DNA from: Dolomedes plantarius
Taxonomy: Eukaryota; Arthropoda; Arachnida; Araneae; Dolomedidae
DNA: 64,000 nucleotides
Assembly (NCBI GenBank): GCA_907164885.2
Contig: OU015493.1
Span: forward strand, 54,847,302-54,911,301
Direction of reading: 5' to 3'
Part shown: piece after piece, positions 48,943 to 61,536 of the stretch
How the letters are laid out: each line of letters opens with the position of its first letter
Numbering within the stretch: position 1 is the stretch's first letter
Position numbers and translations under genes: made by a program
The notes under the pieces: generated by a model
What the model saw: only the letters and a program-made list of their open reading frames with translations
Told to the model about the DNA's origin: nothing
The model's database searches: none

Positions 48943-51423
48943 GAAATAGCAATGCGTTTCGTTTCGTCTCGAATATGTACTACTGAGTTGTAGGTTTCAT
49001 TATATTAAATTGATTATTCGTTCTTGTGATAACATGAAATAAAAACGTTTTTATAGCAAATATTACTGTTGCCATCTTTGAAGTGAAAGAGAAGTCTTAA
49101 TATGTTCCTGCAAATAGTGTGGCTCTGATCCGAGGAAGAAGTTTGTTTCTACCTCGGAATAAAAGAGACATGTTCGATCGTTAAAATGATTGCAGATCAT
49201 TCAAAAGTAAATTAAAAGTATTCTTTGATAAACGCAGAGAATTTACATCTAATAGTTGTAAGGTATACTTAATTGCGATTCTTGAGTTATGAATACCTCA
49301 GTGAATTAAAATATTAAATTAAATTCCCTACGCAGAACATTATTTTTAGCTTTAATTTTCATCACCTGCAGTTTGTATGAGACATATAGTGGTCCACGGG
49401 ATTTTTGAAAATTATAATTCATATTTAAAAAGGTATTTTATATTTATGATAAATAATTGTATGAACATTCAATGATATTTTTTCAATTATTGGGATAGAG
49501 CAATACATTAATATGAATATTTTAATAAATATTAGTAGTTAAAAATTTTAAATATTAACAGTGCCAATCTATATTTATTTTAATTTATTACTTGTATTGA
49601 GGGTAGAGCTAAATCATTCCCGAGAAAATATCTAAACAAACTTTGTTTATTTTAATACATTCACAGTTAAATTTTTGTATGCATCAGCAGCGTGATTGAT
49701 ATACATCACCTACGAACTTCAAGGAAAGAAATGGTTCCAGCAATGGGGATAGATGATAACTTTTCCATAAGTTAAAGGAAAGTTCCATGAAAGTTCTCAC
49801 GCATAAAGCACTTTCGTGCGGGGTATAATTTATTCCTTTATGTGTCCGATATTTTTCATATTTGAAAATTGTTTTCCCAACTGGATTTTCCAGTAGCAAA
49901 AAGACTGGTGAAATAGGAAATAATTTATCTCCAAATATGAAAATAGGGCAAGTTTGTTATGAATTAAACATAAAAAAGAGGTTTCAATAAGTGTATGTAT
50001 ATTTAGCATAATCTTAAATTTGCTTTACACATATTGCATTTTTAAAATGCAATTCGTTTTCAAGATAGTAATGACTACAGTAACGAAACAATCAATTTGT
50101 CATATAAAGGTACGTAAAATTACGATTATTTTTTTTTACAAAATACATTCTCTCTATTTATTTAAATTTGGAATTTTCGGAAAATAATACTTTATGATAA
50201 ACTCTGAATCATTCAATGAAAGATGAAATTTATTAAAGAATCAAAGCAAAATAGACAGAACATTAGGAAGTGAGCATAGTAATTAAATAAAGTAAAAAAA
50301 AGGCATAAAATTTTGCTTTCATAGGACTTTTTATCTCATGTTTAGCAAATTCCATTTTCCTGGTGGTCAGACTGCCAGTAGACAAAAGGTTTGCACCACA
50401 TAAAAATGAAAGTCAACGAATTCCCTTCTCACAAAAATAGAGCTATAGATATAGACTTATATTTTGGTTATCGAGCCTTTTTATTTGCCTTCTTACTTTA
50501 CATGTTTCTTGTTGAATCCTTCGTAATTACTCAGATGTTGGATGAATTGAAAAATACATTTAAAGAAAATTTAAGAGTTCAGAGCAAAATAAATGAGTAA
50601 GCAGTGATAACAGCAGATGGAAAAAAAAACTTTCGTTGGTAAAATAACGATCACCAGTCAGATGATTTGGAAGGCAACACTATAGCTAATCCCATACCCC
50701 AAAACGATAGTCTTGCGAGAAGAGACTAGCTGACAAGTCTGCTAACACCAACGTATTGTCAAACCCCGGAATAGAACCAGTTAAGGGAATTGAAGTCAGT
50801 TAGGGTGTGATAAGATATTTAGTAGTCATTTCGACTCTGACAGATATTTTAAATAGATATCTGAAACGAAGGCAAATGAATTGTTTACATACAATTTTGC
50901 ACAGGGAATGATTTATTATTGTCCCAGTTAAATATTGGGTATCCCCCAAATATTGGCTTAGGACAGAGTTCTTCGATCCAGTTGTCTCCATAAACTTCGT
51001 AAATGAGCACGAAGCTATTTACACATCCATAATCGTCTTTCGTCTAAAAATACACGCCTTTGTTAGATGTCATTAATAATAGCAAAACATATTAGTTGTG
51101 GATTAAAAATACACAGTAATTGTATAAATGTCCATTATGAATACAATTGCGTAACTCATTGAAATAATGGACAATATTCGAGGTCCAACTGCAGAGCATT
51201 CTTATGTCCTATCAAAACGATAGTGATTAATGTTTTGTAGCCTTAGATGTACTAGCACAGGAAAAATGGATTTACAGGCAATTTAAGTTACGATTATATC
51301 AATTATATCTGCAAAATGAGATTTGATGCTTAAAAATCAAATAATCTCAAAACTGGATATGTATGGAACCATGAAAATATAAAACACTATGATCGTTTAC
51401 TGAATATGTAAAATTATTTGTAG
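48943..51423. other. No gene seen; AT-rich spacer
   Basis: No recognisable protein. A small open frame at 50391-50600 begins MHHIKMKVNEFPSHKN and has a hydrophobic middle, but resembles nothing known. A tRNA-like patch near 50700-50800 is considered and rejected elsewhere. Confidence 0.45.
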
Positions 51424-51965
51424 TCTATATATATAAAACAGTTCCGTGACTCACTGAGAGATAACGCACAGAGCATCCAAACCGCTGGACCTACAAGGCT
51501 GAAATTTTTCATGGCGATTTTCTTTAAGTGTACAGGTGCACTAAGAAGGATTTTTGAAAAATTCTTTTTAGATTTTTTAAAATTAAGTTTTTAAGCTGTT
51601 TTGTAACTTTTTTTAAAGTTTGCATTTAAAATAATAATCTGAGGGTTATAAAATTTATATCACGAGAAAGATCATATAAATTCCTTTAAAATGAAATCTT
51701 TTTCGAATCTTTACCTTACTTTTCTGATTTTTGGTGAATTTTTAAAGATTAATTTTTAGAATTTAATTTATTAAATGCTGATCACGAGATTTCTTTTCTT
51801 TTTGTGATATTTTAAATTAATTTTGCGTCACATGCATAACAACGAAATAAATTGACAAAAATATTAGAATACACTAAAAGATAAAATTTAACCACTAGAC
51901 TAATTGAGATGGACGTTTTAAAAAAATTAATTCAAATTAGTAGGCTTTATGGATATTTAATTAAG
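51424..51965 (+). mobile_element. Helitron 5' portion, truncated by a second Helitron
   Basis: It begins TCTATATATATAAAACAG, then TTCCGTGACTCACTGAG. It matches, in inverted orientation, the 5' half of the Helitron at 56557-57359 (for example GCTGATCACGAGATTTC against the inverse of CACGTGATCAGCATT). It stops where another Helitron 5' end begins at 51966. Confidence 0.7.
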
Positions 51966-52630
51966 CCTATATATAAAACAGTTCCGTGACTGACTGGCAG
52001 ACCTCGCACAGACCAAATCGCTGGACCTAAAGGATTGAAATTTTGACAGTCGATAGTCACTGTCTGTAATTCAGATGATGCCATTAACTATCCGGTAGAG
52101 TTTTTAAATTCCCTTACACCACAGAGTCTTCCATACCATAAGCTCTCTTTGAGTAAGGGCACACCTGTTATGCTCCTTCGGAATTTAAAACCACCGAAAT
52201 TGTGTAATGGAACTAGACTACAAGTCAAAGCCCTGCATAAAAGTTTAATAGAAGCCATTATTTTAACCGCGTGTGCTCAAGAAGAAAAAGCGTTCGTGCC
52301 ACGCATTCCTCTAATATCCAATGACCTCCGCTTTGACTTTAAGAGACTGCAATTTCCCCTCAAAATATGCTTCACCATGACGATAAATAAGCCTCAGCAA
52401 ACTTTAAAATACGCTGGACTATATTTAAGAGAAAATTGTTTCTCCCACGGTCAGTTTTACGTCACTTGCTCACGCGTAAGTTTGCGGATGAGCCTGGTAA
52501 TATTAGTTCCGCCCAATGAAGAAACAAAAATATTGTTTATAAGGAAATCCTCTGAAAAGCAATTTTATTATTTTTTCCATTATAATTTTCTTAAAAGTTA
52601 CTCCGTAGCGAAGCACGGGTAATCAGCTAG
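51966..52630 (+). mobile_element. Internally deleted Helitron retaining the helicase C-terminus
   Basis: The 5' end is CCTATATATAAAACAG then TTCCGTGACTGACTG. After about 85 bases it joins directly to Pif1-type helicase coding sequence. The 3' end has GTAGCGAAGCACGGGT, ATCAG and CTAG (52627-52630) followed by T. Canonical Helitron 3' hairpin and CTRR. Rep and most of the helicase are deleted. Confidence 0.8.
52050..52622 (+). pseudogene. Helitron Pif1-type helicase, C-terminal fragment
   Basis: The open frame reads NSDDAINYPVEFLNSL, GTPVMLLRNLKPPKLCNGTR, then FVPRIPLI, LQFPLKICFTMTINK, LYLRENCFSHGQFYV and TCSRVS. CFTMTINKPQQTL corresponds to helicase motif V, where NKxQGQT is usual; the glycine is missing. 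GQFYVTCSR corresponds to motif VI with its arginine finger. In a full element this domain unwinds the strand displaced during rolling-circle transposition. There is no stop within the fragment, but ATPase motifs I-IV and the start codon are absent, so it is not a working gene. The frame is entered from Helitron 5'-end sequence. Confidence 0.8.
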
Positions 52631-55460
52631 TTTCGTAATAAACGCAATAATAATATACATTTTTACTTGCATTTTTTTCTTTAACTTTAAAACTGGTAGG
52701 TTTTTTTCAAGAATCAAAATTAGACCTCCTGCTCTCGAGAACAAAGGCACCGAATGAAAATTATACCATTGACCCACATTATAAGTTTAATTAACAAACA
52801 TCATATTTAATTTCGCTAGAAAGAATCCATAGAACAGAGGCTCATCGGGGTTGAAATAATTGTTTTTTTCCTATTCCTTTAGTCCAATCTGTAACGAACG
52901 AACGGCCACAAGTAATCAAATTTATCGATGTTATTTCATGTTAAAAAAAAACCTGTCTGGAAAGGGAATTAAAGCGAGAACAAAATGGAAACATTTCAAA
53001 ACCAAACGATATTATTCTTTTCAAGCGAATTTAACAAATCTAATTTCGGATTTTAATTTAATATCGAAATTCGAGAGGAACGCATTCGTTTACATCTATG
53101 AAAAAAACAGATTTCATTTGCTCTTTGCAGAATCTTAGATATCAAGTTAAGCATGAGATTGGCAGTATTCCATCTGTATTTAAATATCTGCTTTTAAATA
53201 AATGCAATAAAAGTTTAAATAAAAAAATTCCTTATGCTAATTTAAAGTTTTATAATAGTACTTTGCAAAAGCTATGCCGAAAATATTTCAGGAAAATTTT
53301 TTACAGAAGCTTATTTTAAAAAAAGTGACATGCAAGCAAAGGAAATATAAATTCTCCTTTCTAACTGATTTAAATTGCACCGCTGCAGACAAAGCTAAGA
53401 ACTGAGATTTTATTTACTGTTCTCGTTAGCTTTATGGATATTTGAAGTATACTTAAAGGTATGAAGAAACATTTCTTTCGTTATGATTAAATAAAAGTTT
53501 TGATTCTTTTTTTTTACATTTAAGAAAATCTCTAATCCAGAAATTTTTATTTTTTTTTATTTCATCAAATAATAACGAAAGCTAAATACTTAATTCTAAT
53601 ATGAGGTTTATTTTTAGCGTAAGATATCCCTTTAATTAATTTTCCTAAAATCTCCATAGAAACATTCATAAAATAGCTACGATTGTAAAAACGATTGTAA
53701 AGAGATTTAAAAAATATACTTTTAGCGAATGTGTATTAGAATATAATTTCCTAATTATCAATAGGGTTTACAATACTGCGATGTTACCTAGTGACTGGTG
53801 AGATTTGAATCTGAAATTTTCTATTTTTTAGCAAATCAGAATGAAGCTTCAAGCTCAGATAGGATCCCTAAAATATCTCACTACTACAGAGTTTGACCCA
53901 TAATGTAACAAAAGTTTTAATACCCACTCCCAATCTCCTCTTTCCACAGTATTATTTTCTATAGTTACTTTACTTTAAGACACATTATAATGTTGCAACA
54001 AATTTGCATAATTATCAGTCTTACATTTTACATGGCTTTTGACTTTTTTCAAAATTCTTTACGGAGGATTTGCATTTCTTGTTAAATAAACAATTGCAAT
54101 TCTACAGTAAATATTCATTTAAAACGGGATAATCTGCGTAGCGTTTATTTTACAATGGAATTTATCCAAAGAAAGTGCCCAATCACTGGTAAGAATCCCT
54201 ATCAAATTCATTTCAAAGAAACCAGAGGTCTCTGCTCTCCTAAAATACTAAAAGATGGTAAAAGTTGCAGCAAATAATATCATACTTCAAACCGATGCTA
54301 CGTACTTTGTTAAATAACTATTAAAATTTCATTTCAAATGCGTAATTTCTAAGTATTCCAAATTGCAGGAAACTAGATTCAATGACACAAAAAGATTTCG
54401 AAAAAATTAGCAAGATACTTCGAACTGATACTATTATATATTGAGTTAAATAACTACTTAAATTCCATTTCAAATACGTAGTTTCTAAGCATTTTTATTT
54501 TATCTCATGTAAACAGTGACAATTTATCAAATTCTAAACACAACAGGCAACTCCTCGTGAAGTTATCGTCATACTAAACTCACATGAGCTTGAAACTGAA
54601 ATTTAACAACACAAGCCCTTATTCATCGATTAAAACTGCAATTTAAATAAAGCGAAAGCTACAGTATTTTGTTCTCCCTTCAAAAACAAGCAGATATTTG
54701 TGGCCACGCTGAATCATCAATTCTCTAAGAGAAACACAGATAATTTTAATTATTAAATTTTTTTAGGCGGAGTGTAAAATACAGAAGAGCTACAGATGCG
54801 TTAATTTAAAATGAACTAGCGGGCTTAACCTAAAATTTCCATTTCAACTCAAGGGGAGTATTGTGTTCGCAAACACACAGTCGTAAATTAAGTGAAATAA
54901 ACAATGTAAAAAAAACAGATTAAGTAGTGAACTATCCCACTTGCAGCGTGATACCGAGAAGAAGATTTGCTTATCTAGTGAGTAAATTAATTTAGATTGC
55001 GAAAAAGAAGAATAATATGTTTTTAAAAAAAGTTAATTCCACAAAATTGAATTTTGCTCTATATTTAATTTTGCTTTTTCTAAGAGGAATTTCGTTAAAA
55101 TTATATTTAAAAACATTTTTAGAGGGTCTAGGATTCTTCCAATGAGCAAATTTTTGTTTTCTTAATTTCAAAATTTTAGAAACAAATAGCTTAAACCATG
55201 CTCTTACTATGATTACCCTACTAAATACAGCATATTTATCATTTGCTATATATTTGGTCTCTGCTGTAACTCTGTACTTTGAGCCTACTAATTTCCAATT
55301 GTATATTATTATGAAAACAAATTTTTCTTCCCATGTTATCGTTTAAAAGATAAAACTCCTTGCAAGGTATCCCTATGAAATTTTGTACCTAATTTTTTTG
55401 TACCATTTCAATTAAGCTTGTAAGGTTTACATAAGATTCGATTCACAATTATCGAACTTT
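52631..55460. other. No gene seen; AT-rich spacer
   Basis: No recognisable gene. Lysine/phenylalanine-rich open frames at 52860-53319 reflect AT-rich composition. Confidence 0.5.
54246..54500. repeat. Two-copy diverged tandem repeat, about 136-bp unit
   Basis: Parallel words: AACTATTAAAATTTCATTTC (54316) and AACTACTTAAATTCCATTTC (54452), each followed by AAAT-CGTA-TTTCTAAG-ATT, and preceded by ATACTTC-AA-CGATGCTA / ATACTTCGAACTGATACTA. Confidence 0.65.
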
Positions 55461-55469
55461 TAGGTCAAT

Positions 55470-55990
55470 AAAGTTAAAGAAGCCGCTTAAGATATGCTAA
55501 TTGCGGCTTACGCGGTTGGTATAAATACCAAGCAGCTAGATTAACAAAAACGAAGTGTTGAGGAAGTGAGAGGAGTGAAAGGAGGAGTAGAGCTGACGAA
55601 ACGAAGCATTGAGTTGAGCTAAGCTTAAAGTCTGGTTTAATAATAGATGAGTTTTGCGAGCAGCCGCTTGAGGCATAGCTAGGTTGCTTCAAACCTACGC
55701 TTCAAACCTTGTTAGGCCCAAAGTTTACGAAGCAGCATTGCTGGTCGACTTTCCGAAGTATTTCTGAGTATCTCAAGTTGTATTTTCAGTGCATGAATAG
55801 TTATACCTGGAAATATATTGAATTGTAAAAATGTTATATACCTCTTGCTAGTAGTACGCATTGCTTACATTGAAAAGATTATATATATATGTGCAAATGC
55901 TTGAATAAACATTGTTGTTATGTAAGAACTGTGTTTGAATGAAATTAGTTAGAGTACCACTTCAAGATACGCATACCCATTGTTAGGGTA
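55470..55990 (+). mobile_element. Candidate solo LTR or promoter fragment
   Basis: GGTATAAATACC (about 55518) is a strong TATA box. A purine-rich stretch (GAAGTGTTGAGGAAGTGAGAG) follows, and about 390 bases on GAATAAAC (about 55902) is a poly(A) signal followed by a T/G-rich run. This promoter-to-poly(A) arrangement with no coding frame resembles an LTR. Exact ends and a target duplication could not be found. Confidence 0.35.
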
Positions 55991-56556
55991 GAAGTGCAGA
56001 ATCTCTATAAGCTATCCAAGATTTTTTTATTTAGGGCAAAACACAGTACTTAAATATAATAATAATAATTAATATTAATAATAAAAACTTGCATTTATAA
56101 TATAAAAATAATTTTTCAGCCGTGTTCGTATCTCAATCTTGCATGATAGGCAGTCGAGGTGACATGAGCCGTAAGCAAGAAAAAGACTATTTTTAATGCG
56201 AAAGCCGCCACTGAAACATATCCGATGCACTCCGATTCTATTTGTAAGATAGAAGTAATGACCCGACTGATATTGTCGGGGTTTTCTTTAACATTTTTGC
56301 GAAGTGTAATCGATTGAGACAATGTGTTTTGTTTTACAGTTTTATTGTTTGTTTATGTGCTATAGATAATAACTATTGATACTGTATTTTAAAGCATTTT
56401 GGGCCAATATGGTTGATTGGTTTGTTGCGCTGTGGTCATATTTTGTGAAACAAGGCAGAATTCAGATTAAATTAGGTTAAATAATATTAGACTTGAAATA
56501 TAATTTTTTATAATCTTTTATAATTTTTTATGATCATCTGTTTTAAATATTGAACA
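55991..56556. other. No confident gene; unexplained open frame on the minus strand
   Basis: On the minus strand 56343-56116 is open and reads ITLRKNVKENPDNISRVITS then IGYVSVAAFALKIVFFLLTA and ARLRYEHG before TGA. It has no ATG and no family I recognise. It could be a decayed exon or chance. Confidence 0.3.
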
Positions 56557-57359
56557 ATAGCTGAATACCCGTGCTTCGCTACGGAGTACATTCATATTAA
56601 ATTCAACGGTCAATGTATGAAATTAATGCCAAAAGAAATAAAAGGTATTTTTATAATAAATACAAAGGTCAATGTATGCAATTAATGCCCAAAAATATAT
56701 ATATATTTATAAAAAAATGTAGAAGAAATTTACAAAATAATGTAGAAGAAAATATTGAAATTAAATCTAATAGAACATACTAAAGAATATAGTACAATTA
56801 ATATAGTACAGTTTGAGGAATATTTCTTTTACTGTATTTTAATATTTTTTTGGATCCAATCGTCCAATCGTCTGCCGCGTTAGAAAGGAAAAAATATATA
56901 TTTTATTTGTCAATTTATTTCGTTGTTATGTACGTGAAGCAAAATTATTTTAAAGTATCAAAAAAGGAAAAGAAACCACGTGATCAGCATTTAATAAATT
57001 AAATTCTAAAAATTAATCTTTCAAAATTCACCAAAAATCAGAAAATAGAAGCAAAGATTCGAAAAATATTTCACTTTAGAGGATTTTTTATGATCTTTCT
57101 CATGATCTAAATTTTACAACCCTCAGAGTAATATTTTAAATGCAAACTTTAAAGAATGTTACAAAAACAGCTTAAAAAATTAACTTTAAAAAATCTAAGA
57201 AGAATTTTTCAAAAATCTTTCTTAGTGCACCCCTACACTATAAAAAGAATCTCCATGTAAAATTTCAACCCTTTAGTTCCAATGGTTTGGTCTTTGCATT
57301 ATCTCTCAGTCAGTCAGTCAGTCAGTCAGTCAGCCACGGAACTGTTTTATATATGGAGA
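56557..57359 (-). mobile_element. Non-autonomous Helitron, minus orientation
   Basis: On the minus strand it starts TCTCCATATATAAAACAG then TTCCGTGGCTGACTGACTG, and ends GTAGCGAAGCACGGGT, ATTCAG, CTAT, next to T. CTAT replaces the canonical CTAG. It shares interior text with the Helitrons at 5375-6156 (GCGGCAGACGATTGGAC, CATTGACC) and at 51424-51965. It belongs to the same family, in the opposite orientation. No coding frame. Confidence 0.75.
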
Positions 57360-58603
57360 TTATAGTAGTAAATCTAAACATCATTAACTGGGACTTTTCG
57401 TTTTTTCTTCTAAAGAATCATATGTGTACTTTTGAAATTTACTATTCTTTTAGTAATCATTCTTTTGTAAAGGAATAGTAAATTTCGAAATACTTATCTA
57501 CATAAACATTTTTCTGATAGCTAATGAAAATAACCAATCTCTTTTATTCAATTTTCAAACAAGAGTCAACTCATAAAATTTCTCCTTGTTACAAGTTAAC
57601 AATTAAATCGTATTTTAATTAAAATACTTTAAGGTGTCCTGTATTACAGTTGATTTAAAGAAAATAAATGAGTTTAAAATAGGATGAATTTGTGTCCTAT
57701 ATTGATCTTTTTACAATAGATAAACTAAATTTCTAGTTCTGAAAGTTTGAAATACGTTTCGTAATAAATTATCTCTTTTCGTTTCTTTACAGATTGAGCC
57801 CATACATCTCTCGTTAGCAGTTGTAATCAAATACATACATTATGAGTCCAATTAGCTCCGAAATATATTGGATTCATTTGCGCAATAAATCTCCGTAAAT
57901 GGGTTTATCAGAAGGGACATTTTAAAATATCCTCCCAGACAAGTGACATGTATTAGGAGAAGCAAGATTTAGAGGCCTCTTAGTCAGTTATACAAGCTCT
58001 GAATAAAAGTCATTTTTCATTGCTGAAGGTTGTTCAGGCTTCGAACAGTATTATGAGTGTTCGAATTTTGCAATTTTAGACAACGCGAATCGGAAAGAAA
58101 TATCCCATTACAGAACCCAACCTATTGAAACAAATCCAATCTAACTACAACGCAAAGTAATTTTGGTTGATAATTTATTTATTCAAGAGTGCAATTTGAA
58201 GAAAGCGGTCATGCTGTTTTCATTTCTTCCTCTGGAAAACAAATGTAGCAGATGTAAAAGAATGAATCTCGGTATGTACGGTGTATAATTAGTTTTCCTA
58301 AGACAAACTAATTTTTTTATTTTAGAGAAACGAGGGTAAAAGTATGTTTTCATTAGTTTAAACACGGGAACTTTAACTAAATCTTCCATCCTGTGGTAAA
58401 AGAAGCATATCTGAAAAGACGAAGTGAGGTATTAATCATGGTGATGACACAATTAATTAAAAGTAGAGCATTTGTCTCAGATATAATGCACTAATTTACA
58501 AATAAAGATGAAATGTATATATTTATGTAAATTAATTCGCATAAGATAAATTCGTAAAAGAGAATTGGAATGCTTCAAAAACATTCTTTTAGTTATACTG
58601 TAT
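57360..58603. other. No gene seen; AT-rich spacer
   Basis: Nothing recognised on either strand. Confidence 0.5.
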
Positions 58604-58604
58604 A

Positions 58605-58646
<42 letters not shown>

Positions 58647-58690
58647 TTATATATACTGTATATATATATATATATATATATATATTCTAT
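58604..58690. repeat. (CTAT)n-(TA)n microsatellite
   Basis: CTAT units to about 58649, then TA units. Confidence 0.96.
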
Positions 58691-59779
58691 AAAGCAAAGT
58701 GTGTCTATATATGTATGTATGCATGTATGTATCGTATACAAATCTACATATCTTGATGAATCTGGTTAAAACTTCGTATACTTATGTTTTGAAGTCTTAG
58801 GATAATTCTAAGATAAGTTTGGAAGCTTTTAAATAATTATAAATAAATACAGTTTTTTAATAATATTTCATCTCTAGGCGTTGGAATCAATCATTCATCA
58901 GAACTGCGCATGCGCACAGCTTGGATGTTGATTCTAGATGTTGCAAGGTATGTGAACGCATTTATTGATTTTTAATTTAATTTTTGTTTTATTAAAAGAT
59001 AATTTTCTGATATTACTCCTTTTGTTTTCTTTTTTTCAATGGAAAGCAAAATAAAATTGCCGTAGCAATTGTCATTCTTTATTATACATAAACGTCAATT
59101 CCAGTGCCACGCACGTTTACGTAATATATCAAGAGATAAATGAAAATTATACCCATGCGGTGACGTCAAACTTTATCTCTTTTGAATTATTTATTATTAT
59201 TTTTAAATCTTTGTTGATCATAAAACAATATGATATTTTAATTTTGTGGCAATATTGATTGTTGAATATCTTTCATTTATTCATTACCTGTTATTTTCAT
59301 TTCATTTTCTCTCATTTTAATCCCTTTTCACTGGGTTAATTCCCAGTATACGGATTACCGTTTTTTACAAGTTGCCGGTTTTACTTTTTCTGTATTCTGT
59401 CATTTTTTTGTTTAATTTATTTACTTTTTTGCATATTCTTTCTTTTTATTCTTTTGTCTGAAACTCTTTGGAATATTTTTTTGTTATCATTCTCAAGTAA
59501 GAATTAAGCAAAATCTTAACATTTATGCTCCAAATAGTTGGATACATAACATTGTTTACCAGGGGTGTTTTATAACAACTGTTAATTATGTTTGTGTTTA
59601 GCTTTGATTACTGCTATTCCACTTGCGTGTTTTTAAGTATCCCTTTTTACTGTGTTCACTTTTTGTTTATTTTGTATTTGCTGTGTAGCAACATTTTATT
59701 CTTTTATTTATAGCACTTTAAATGTCACAACGTAGATCAAACAACCTTTATTGTGAATTTTTAAATGATTATGTTGAAG
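58691..59779. other. No gene seen; T-rich spacer
   Basis: The plus strand is notably T-rich from about 59000 to 59700. No recognisable gene. Confidence 0.45.
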
Positions 59780-60507
59780 GATGGGAGATATTACTTTGCT
59801 GTTAGCTGGTGACTTCTGACAGACTCTACTTGTTATTCCACGTGGAACAAGAACTGGTGAAATACATGCATGCTTGAAATCTTCCTTTATATGGAATGAA
59901 ATTGAAACACTTGATCTTAAACTAATATGAGGGTTCGTACGACAGGTGATGCTGATGCACATCAGCTTTCTGATACTTTACTTAAACTAGGAAATGGAAA
60001 CTTGATGTTTCATGGCGATGGCGGACTTACAGCAGTGGAAGTTATTGGAAAACTTATTGAAAATCATGAAGATTTGTTACAAGAAGTGCTTCCCAATCTC
60101 TCTCAGCATTTTAAGATCATAGTTGGTTACTTGAAAGAGCTATCCTTGCACCAAAAAACGACAACGTTATCTCATTAATAAACAGCTTTTAGGTCATTTG
60201 CCTGGCACATCTCAGATTTTTAAGTCTGTTGATACAGTTTGTGCTACAAATGATAGAGTACTTTACAACATTTCATATCCGGGAGGGGAAAATCTCGAAG
60301 AAAGAATTTTTCGCCCATAAGCGAAAGGGTGGAGAGAAGGGAACTTCTCGCCGGGGGGGGGGGGAGGAAAAGAATTTTTCTGCGAATGTTTGCAGGACGT
60401 CAGATGCGTAACCACAAAATTTAAATACCTTTATTCATTGCATTTTAGTGTTTCCATTCTCTGACAATGATTGCTGAAGGGAGCGGTTCCCTAAATCGAC
60501 CGGCTAG
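59780..60507 (+). pseudogene. Helitron helicase fragment (motifs III-IV), possibly to a Helitron 3' end
   Basis: From about 59783 the frame reads ITLLLAGDF, stop (TGA where Arg is usual), QTLLVIPRGTRTGEIHACLK then SSFIWNEIETLDLK. After a frameshift it continues MRVRTTGDADAHQLSDTLLK and LLQEVLPNLSQHFK, then in another frame QLLGHLPGTSQIFKSVDTVC. GDF-QTL-VIPRGT is motif III of Pif1-like Helitron helicases, TNMRV its motif IV region, and KSVDTV the segment just before the part preserved at 52050. A G-rich run follows at 60350. TCGACCGGCTAG then T at 60496-60508 could be a CTAG Helitron end; that part is uncertain. Clearly non-functional. Confidence 0.65.
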
Positions 60508-60521
60508 TATATATATATTAT

Positions 60522-61478
60522 ACCGTAAGATGGGTTTACTTTTTGACACATAGTAATTTTTTAGTATTTCGGACCTTGCGCCTCACCCGTGATACCGGGA
60601 AGGCAAAGAACAGTGTCGACAGCTTGTCCGACATACATAGACGCCTAGTAGCCAGTGTCCAAATCTTTTGCTCCCCATTTGTCTTCGCTGTCCAGTGTAT
60701 TGTTCAAACCTGTTCTCAAGCTATTGACTCAAACTTCGGAAACATTGTAGTGAAGGCTAACACCTTATACAACCAACTACCACGGGTTATTATTTTTTAC
60801 TGTCAATATGTTGGTTAGATTGTGGCGTAATATAACTTTTGTGTAGTGATATATCCGAGAGATGTGAGAACATAACTTAAATATCTAAAGAGGATGGAGT
60901 TACTTTGTTACACATTGACACTGTCACAAAATAACCCAGAAATTCAACTCACCTCCTCCAGCCGCTCGATGTTGCATTTTTCCGTGCTCTAAAATACTAG
61001 TACTTGAGAGAAAGAAGTATTGACTATCTAGAAAAAAAAAAACTACCCGAAGGAGCTGAATGTGCCACAAGACGAATTTCCTCATCTTCTCAAAGAACTG
61101 ATGGCGGCCCTGGGTACCCTGACCTTTGATGTCAAAGATATAGATAAAACTATCCAATATTTTGTAATAGTTAAATATAATTGTGTATCAAGCTATTGAT
61201 AAGCGTTTTAGTGTCTAACATTGTGTGAAGTAATTTTTCCTCTTGAATTTCAAAGTGAAAACACATGTCTCAAATTAGTCCCATTCAGAGGGGCAACTTT
61301 GTGGCAGATTTTAACTTTCTCAATGATAATTACAGATATGTGTTAGCAGAATGCATTTATATGTAAGGAAAAGATGTACCATTGCTTTGCAATTGTTCGT
61401 GTTGGGCTGTTTTTAAAACTGATCGGCTGCCACAGGAAAAAACTTAAAATCCGTTCGAAAGTAATCCCATCTTACGGT
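60522..61478. mobile_element. Unclassified terminal-inverted-repeat element
   Basis: Left end ACCGTAAGATGGGTTTACTT; right end (minus strand) ACCGTAAGATGGGATTACTT, then TTTGAC against TCGAAC. The inverted repeat is at least 20 bp with one mismatch. It is about 957 bp with no recognisable transposase. Target duplications cannot be read because a TA tract lies on the left and a GC/CA repeat on the right. Confidence 0.65.
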
Positions 61479-61485
61479 GCGCGCG

Positions 61486-61536
<51 letters not shown>
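61479..61536. repeat. (GC)n-(CA)n-(TA)n microsatellite
   Basis: GCGCGC, then CA repeats, then TA repeats, abutting the right end of the inverted-repeat element. Confidence 0.95.

Noticed and set aside
50690..50815. Possible tRNA-derived SINE on the minus strand (GGTTCTATTCC resembles a B box)
   Set aside because: One mismatch at a key base, no convincing A box at the right distance and no tail.
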